A DNA stretch of 64,000 nt from Pseudomonadota bacterium (lineage in GTDB: Bacteria; Pseudomonadota; Alphaproteobacteria; Micropepsales; Micropepsaceae), in contig JAJZDZ010000008.1 in the NCBI GenBank assembly GCA_021851325.1, forward strand, positions 62,001 through 126,000, in the 5' to 3' direction. Below, in pieces: positions 60,328 through 64,000 of the stretch. Below the pieces are notes generated by a model. That model was not told the origin of the DNA, did no database searches, and saw nothing but the letters and a program-made list of their open reading frames with translations. The position numbers were made by a program, and so were the translations under genes. Within the stretch, counting starts at the first letter, position 1. Each line of letters begins with the position of its first letter.

Positions 60328-60999
60328 TTGTCCGGATTGATCTTGGCGGTCGACACGGCGCTTGGCGCCTGCTCGGCGGCGATCTGCGCGGGCAGTGACG
60401 TTCTTGCCCATCGGCTTGTGCCCATGGACCGGGGCCATGCCGAAGCGCTTGCTCCCATGGTCGAGGCTGTGATGACCGAGGCCAAGGTCGAGTTTGCCGC
60501 GGTGGAGCGGCTCGCGGTCACGACCGGGCCAGGAACGTTCACCGGCCAACGGATCGGGCTTGCCTTCATGCGCGGACTACGTCTGGCGCTGGAGCGGCCT
60601 CTGATCGGGGTAAGCTCCCTGGCGGCCATGACCAAGGCGGCATGCGCGGAAACCGGACTTGCTCAGGCCGTAGCCCTGCATGACGCCCGTCGGGAGGAAG
60701 TTTACATCCAGAGCCAGGGACTGAAGGGCGGCGTCAGCGAACCCCAGCTGATCGGCTTTGCCGCAGCCCTCGACCTGCTCCGGCAACTTGAGGGTCCTTA
60801 TGCTCTGGCCGGAACCGCAGCCCCGCGGGTTCTGTCGGAGCTGGCGCAGATGGAACCCCGGATCTGTCTGAGTACCATCCGCGCCCCAGACGCCCGTTTC
60901 GTGGCACGGCTGGCCAGTTCTATGGAGCCCTCAGACCTGCCGGTTAAGCCGCTTTACCTGCGACCAGCAGATGCTCGCCTGCCAGGACAGGTGCGATGA
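60328..60999 (+). CDS. tsaB: TsaB, t6A tRNA modification
   Basis: 223 residues of the ASKHA-fold protein that partners TsaD in making threonylcarbamoyladenosine at position 37 of tRNAs. It reads LILAVDTALGACSAAIC at the start, then PMVEAVMTEAKVEFAAVERL and TGPGTFTGQRIGLAFMRGL. The start is a TTG at 60328, 3 bases after the preceding stop, with GAGG about 12 bases upstream. It overlaps rimI by 4 bases. The tsaB-rimI pair is widespread. Confidence 0.94.
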   Translation: MSGLILAVDTALGACSAAICAGSDVLAHRLVPMDRGHAEALAPMVEAVMTEAKVEFAAVERLAVTTGPGTFTGQRIGLAFMRGLRLALERPLIGVSSLAAMTKAACAETGLAQAVALHDARREEVYIQSQGLKGGVSEPQLIGFAAALDLLRQLEGPYALAGTAAPRVLSELAQMEPRICLSTIRAPDARFVARLASSMEPSDLPVKPLYLRPADARLPGQVR

Positions 61000-61463
61000 C
61001 CCTGAAGATCCGCATCGCGCATCCAAGCGATTTGCCTGCTCTGGCGTCCTTGCACAGTGTTTGTTTTGATGAACAATGGTCCGCATCAGGGCTGGGGCAG
61101 CTTCTGGCGCATCCCGGAACTTCAGGTCTGGTTGCCGAAGACGCCGGGGTCAGAGGATTTGTCCTCGTCCGGGTGGCCGCAGATGAAGCCGAAATCCTGA
61201 GCCTTGCCGTCCACCCCCTCTGGCGGCGCCAGGGCCTTGGGCGGGAGTTGCTGGGTGCCGCCGCGCGCCTCGCCAGCCATCAGGGCGGGCGCATCCTCAT
61301 CCTTGAGGTGGCGGCTGCAAACTTTGCCGCCCGCCAGCTCTATGACCGGCTCGGCTTTCAGCAGGCTGGTCTGCGCCGGGCCTATTACGAGCCGGGTGAA
61401 AAGGGCGATGCGTTCATTTTGAAGCGGCCTCTGCCGCTCGCCCCCACCCGCGAAACAGGCTAA
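60996..61463 (+). CDS. rimI: ribosomal protein alanine acetyltransferase RimI
   Basis: 155-residue GNAT acetyltransferase. The acetyl-CoA loop is VHPLWRRQGLGRELL, followed by ILEVAAANFAARQLYDRLGF and RRAYYEPGEKGDAFILKR, the RimI pattern. It acetylates the N-terminus of ribosomal protein S18. ATGA overlap with tsaB; 34 bases to the Fur gene. Confidence 0.92.
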   Translation: MTLKIRIAHPSDLPALASLHSVCFDEQWSASGLGQLLAHPGTSGLVAEDAGVRGFVLVRVAADEAEILSLAVHPLWRRQGLGRELLGAAARLASHQGGRILILEVAAANFAARQLYDRLGFQQAGLRRAYYEPGEKGDAFILKRPLPLAPTRETG

Positions 61464-61497
61464 ATTCCGGTCAGAGAACTAAGGCATAGGATCAGTT

Positions 61498-61950
61498 GTG
61501 ACGCGCATCGAAAATCTTTGCATCGAAAAAGGCCTGCGCATGACCGAGCAGCGGCGGGTGATCGCGCGTGTGCTGTCTGACGCTTTGGACCACCCGGATG
61601 CCGAAGAGCTCTACCGGCGTGCCGCAGCGATCGATCCCCACATCTCGATCGCCACCGTCTATCGCACGGTCAAACTGTTCGAGGATGCTGGCATCCTGGA
61701 GCGCCATGATTTTCGCGACGGCCGGTCCCGTTACGAGGAGATTTCCGAATCTCACCACGACCATCTCATCGATATTCAGTCTGGGCGGGTGGTCGAGTTC
61801 CGCAATGAAGAAATTGAAGCCCTGCAGCGACGGGTAGCCGAGGAGCTAGGCTTCGAACTGGTCGATCACAGACTTGAGCTTTATGGTGTCCCCAAGGCAG
61901 GAGCGGGCCGCAGCATCGGAAGCAAAAACGGCTCGGGCAACAAGGCCTGA
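61498..61950 (+). CDS. fur: Fur-family metal regulator
   Basis: 150 residues, GTG start. The winged helix has LRMTEQRRVIARVLSDALDH, then SIATVYRTVKLFEDAGILER. The metal site ESHHDHLIDIQSGRVVEF is complete; the C-terminal CxxC zinc motifs of E. coli Fur are missing, as is usual in alphaproteobacterial Fur/Mur proteins. It represses metal-uptake genes when iron (or manganese) is bound; which metal cannot be told by eye. It is 8 bases before plsC. Confidence 0.92.
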   Translation: MTRIENLCIEKGLRMTEQRRVIARVLSDALDHPDAEELYRRAAAIDPHISIATVYRTVKLFEDAGILERHDFRDGRSRYEEISESHHDHLIDIQSGRVVEFRNEEIEALQRRVAEELGFELVDHRLELYGVPKAGAGRSIGSKNGSGNKA

Positions 61951-61958
61951 GGAGTTCC

Positions 61959-62825
61959 ATGCAATCACTTCGTGCAGCCTTATTGCTTTCCATCTTTGTG
62001 CTGGTCACGCTGATCCTGATCCCGTGGCAAAGCACGGCACTGAGGTTCAGACGTCCCCGGCGCAAATCCTTTCCCCAGCGTTATCACCGCTTTTTGTGCC
62101 GGCTGTTTGGCATCCGTGTGCGCGTCATCGGCACCGCGGTCCAGGGCCGCGGGGTTTTGCTGGTCGCCAATCACAGTTCCTGGCTCGATATCCTGACCTT
62201 GTCAGCCGCCGCTCGCATTTCCTTCGTCGCCAAATCAGAAGTGCAGACCTGGCCGTTCTTCTCGCTGCTGGCACGGCTTCAGGAAACCGTATTCGTTGAC
62301 CGTGTGCGGCGCTCTCAAACCGCCGAAGCCCGTGACCAGATCCGCCAGCGACTGATCGAAGGCGACGCGCTCGTGCTGTTTCCCGAAGGAACTTCGAGCG
62401 ATGGCAATCGCGTACTACCATTCAAGAGTGCCCTGATGGGGGCCGCCGATGCCGAAATCGGACGCGATCCGGCTACGGATCGGCCAATTTATGTGCCGGT
62501 ACAGCCGGTGTCGGTTTCCTATGTCGGCGTCCATGGCCTGCCCATGGGGCGCGATCTGAGACCGTTTTTTGCCTGGTATGGCGACATGGAACTGGTGCCT
62601 CATCTCTGGGAAGCCTTCAAAACAGGGCCGATCGAGGTCATCGTCGAATTCCACAAGCCCATGACCATAGATCAGCTCGGCGGACGCAAGGCACTGTGCA
62701 GCGTCGCCGAAACCGTTGTGCGTCAGGGCCAGGCACGGGCCTTGTCAGGACATATTCCGGTGCCCGCCACCGATGCCAGCAGTGATGAGGCGACGGCGGC
62801 CGACTTCACCGAAGCCGTGGCCTGA
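61959..62825 (+). CDS. plsC: 1-acylglycerol-3-phosphate acyltransferase
   Basis: 288 residues. An N-terminal membrane helix (LRAALLLSIFVLVTLILI) precedes the acyltransferase domain with NHSSWLD (HX4D, about residue 72), FVAKSEVQTWPFF and the FPEGTSSDGN motif (about 146). It adds the second acyl chain to form phosphatidic acid at the inner membrane. Catalytic motifs are intact. It follows fur closely and probably shares its transcript. Confidence 0.92.
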   Translation: MQSLRAALLLSIFVLVTLILIPWQSTALRFRRPRRKSFPQRYHRFLCRLFGIRVRVIGTAVQGRGVLLVANHSSWLDILTLSAAARISFVAKSEVQTWPFFSLLARLQETVFVDRVRRSQTAEARDQIRQRLIEGDALVLFPEGTSSDGNRVLPFKSALMGAADAEIGRDPATDRPIYVPVQPVSVSYVGVHGLPMGRDLRPFFAWYGDMELVPHLWEAFKTGPIEVIVEFHKPMTIDQLGGRKALCSVAETVVRQGQARALSGHIPVPATDASSDEATAADFTEAVA

Positions 62826-62889
62826 CGCCGTGCAGGGATTTGCACCTTCGGTGGCATCGCCCATATAAGGCGGCGCGCAAGGACCCGTC

Positions 62890-64000
62890 ATGAAAAAGCT
62901 CTTCATCAAGACCTATGGCTGCCAGATGAACGTCTACGATTCGGCGAGGATGGCCGATCTTCTGGCCCCCCTCGGCTATGCCCCTGGCAGCGGGCCCGAA
63001 GACGCCGACATGGTAATCCTGAACACCTGCCACATCCGCGAAAAAGCGGCGGAAAAGGTCTATTCAGAGCTTGGCCGCCTCAAACAGCTCAAGCTTGCCC
63101 GGGCCGCCCAGGGACAGTCCATGCTGATTGCGGTGGCCGGCTGCGTTGCCCAGGCCGAAGGCGAGGAGATTCTGGCCCGCCAGCCTGCCGTGGATGTCGT
63201 GGTGGGGCCGCAATCCTATCATCGCCTGCCGCAGATGCTGGCTGAAATCACCCGCGGGGCTGGCCATGTGCTGGAGACAGAATTTCCGGCCGAGGAAAAA
63301 TTCGACAGTCTGCCGGATGAAGGCGCCGCCCCCGGGCCGGCAGCCTTTCTCACCGTGCAGGAAGGATGCGACAAGTTCTGCACGTTCTGCGTGGTGCCCT
63401 ATACCCGCGGTGCGGAATTTTCCCGGCCGGTGATGCAGATCGTTGATGAAGCCCGACGTCTGGCCGGCTCCGGGGTACGCGAGCTGACATTGCTCGGTCA
63501 GAACGTCAACGCCTATTGCGGTGAGGGTCCTGATGGCGCGACCTGGAGTCTGGCGCGCCTGCTCTGTCGCCTGGCGGAGATTGAAGGCATTGCGCGGCTG
63601 CGCTTTACCACCTCCCATCCCCGCGACATGCGCGAGGATCTGATTGCCGCGTTTGGCGACCTGCCGCAGCTGATGCCCTATCTGCACCTGCCTCTGCAAT
63701 CAGGATCCGATCGGGTGCTGAACGCCATGAATCGCAAGCACACTGCCGCCGAATATCTCGATCTCATCGCCCGCATCCGCGCCCGACGTGCTGACCTGGC
63801 GCTGTCTTCCGATTTCATCGTCGGCTTTCCGGGCGAAGAGGATTGCGATTTCGAAGCAACCCTGGCTGTCGTGCGCGAGGTCAACTACGCTCAGGCTTAT
63901 TCGTTCAAATATTCGCCGCGGCCAGGTACACCAGCAAGTGCCGCCCACACCCAGGTTCCCGAAGAGATCAAGAAGAGCCGTCTGGAACGGCTGCAAAGCC
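62890..64000 (+). CDS. miaB: tRNA methylthiotransferase MiaB, 3' end outside window
   Basis: 370 residues are visible; the frame is open at the window end. It begins [20 protein letters not shown] with the first cluster cysteine, then [20 protein letters not shown] and [13 protein letters not shown] for the other two. The radical-SAM motif is [16 protein letters not shown] (about residue 159). [18 protein letters not shown] and [12 protein letters not shown] follow. It adds methylthio to i6A37 in tRNAs using two [4Fe-4S] clusters. The C-terminal TRAM domain lies beyond the window. Confidence 0.96.
   Translation, partial: MKKLFIKTYGCQMNVYDSARMADLLAPLGYAPGSGPEDADMVILNTCHIREKAAEKVYSELGRLKQLKLARAAQGQSMLIAVAGCVAQAEGEEILARQPAVDVVVGPQSYHRLPQMLAEITRGAGHVLETEFPAEEKFDSLPDEGAAPGPAAFLTVQEGCDKFCTFCVVPYTRGAEFSRPVMQIVDEARRLAGSGVRELTLLGQNVNAYCGEGPDGATWSLARLLCRLAEIEGIARLRFTTSHPRDMREDLIAAFGDLPQLMPYLHLPLQSGSDRVLNAMNRKHTAAEYLDLIARIRARRADLALSSDFIVGFPGEEDCDFEATLAVVREVNYAQAYSFKYSPRPGTPASAAHTQVPEEIKKSRLERLQS

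Noticed and set aside
1-64000. CRISPR array
   Set aside because: No regularly spaced set of near-identical repeats with unique spacers was found; the 9-base hexamer steps at 2143 and 4019 are far too short.

Overview
The window comes from an alphaproteobacterium with a flagellum. The right part carries conserved housekeeping neighbours (rsmB, a DUF1674/SDHAF4 gene, a NifU-type scaffold, tsaB, rimI, fur, plsC, miaB). It also has Caulobacter-like flagellar genes: two flagellins behind sigma-54 type promoters, a FlaEY-like and an FlbA-like protein, and a TipN-like polar coiled-coil protein. All names rest on motifs read by eye; no database search was run.

Left part, 1 to about 21942: a genomic island. 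Its right end is a tyrosine integrase next to a 34-base copy of the 3' end of tRNA-Ala(GGC), ending in CCA. The left end lies outside the window. The cargo looks like defence and mobility: a membrane protein plus ComEC-like metallo-hydrolase pair, two Nudix-fold proteins, a PD-(D/E)XK nuclease-like protein, a VirD4/TraD-like ATPase, a PHP-SMC (TrlF-type) ATPase, a type I restriction system (hsdM-hsdS-hsdR), an HTH/coiled-coil protein and an AlbA_2 (Schlafen-type) protein. The cargo is stitched together by unusual repeats. A module of about 560 bp (74-residue protein plus strongly conserved untranslated flanks) occurs twice, and its left edge occurs a third time. A different 65-bp element occurs three times, the last copy opening into a 48-bp perfect palindrome. 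Between TrlF and hsdM is a scar made of a frameshifted serine recombinase and a second 3' end of the VirD4-like gene.

Middle part, 22349-35818: sugar catabolism. One leftward gene set holds an alpha-galactosidase, a beta-galactosidase, a dehydrogenase, an SMP-30 lactonase, an IlvD/Edd dehydratase, a 2-dehydro-3-deoxygalactonate kinase and a KDPGal aldolase. Together these form a complete De Ley-Doudoroff route from galactosides to pyruvate and glyceraldehyde 3-phosphate. A TetR regulator and a large sulfatase follow on the other strand.

Right part, 36167-57976: flagellum and flagellin/surface glycan. FlaEY-like and FlbA-like genes flank a NeuB-type synthase and an SpsF-PseG fusion (nonulosonic acid synthesis). 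Beside them is a rightward eight-gene operon: methyltransferase, sulfotransferase, methyltransferase, split transketolase, SDR, ATP-grasp and GH57-like protein. The last five genes overlap stop-to-start. This operon has no counterpart I know among described sialic, pseudaminic or legionaminic pathways and is the best candidate for an undescribed biosynthetic system. In the island, the duplicated module is the best candidate for an undescribed mobile or regulatory unit.
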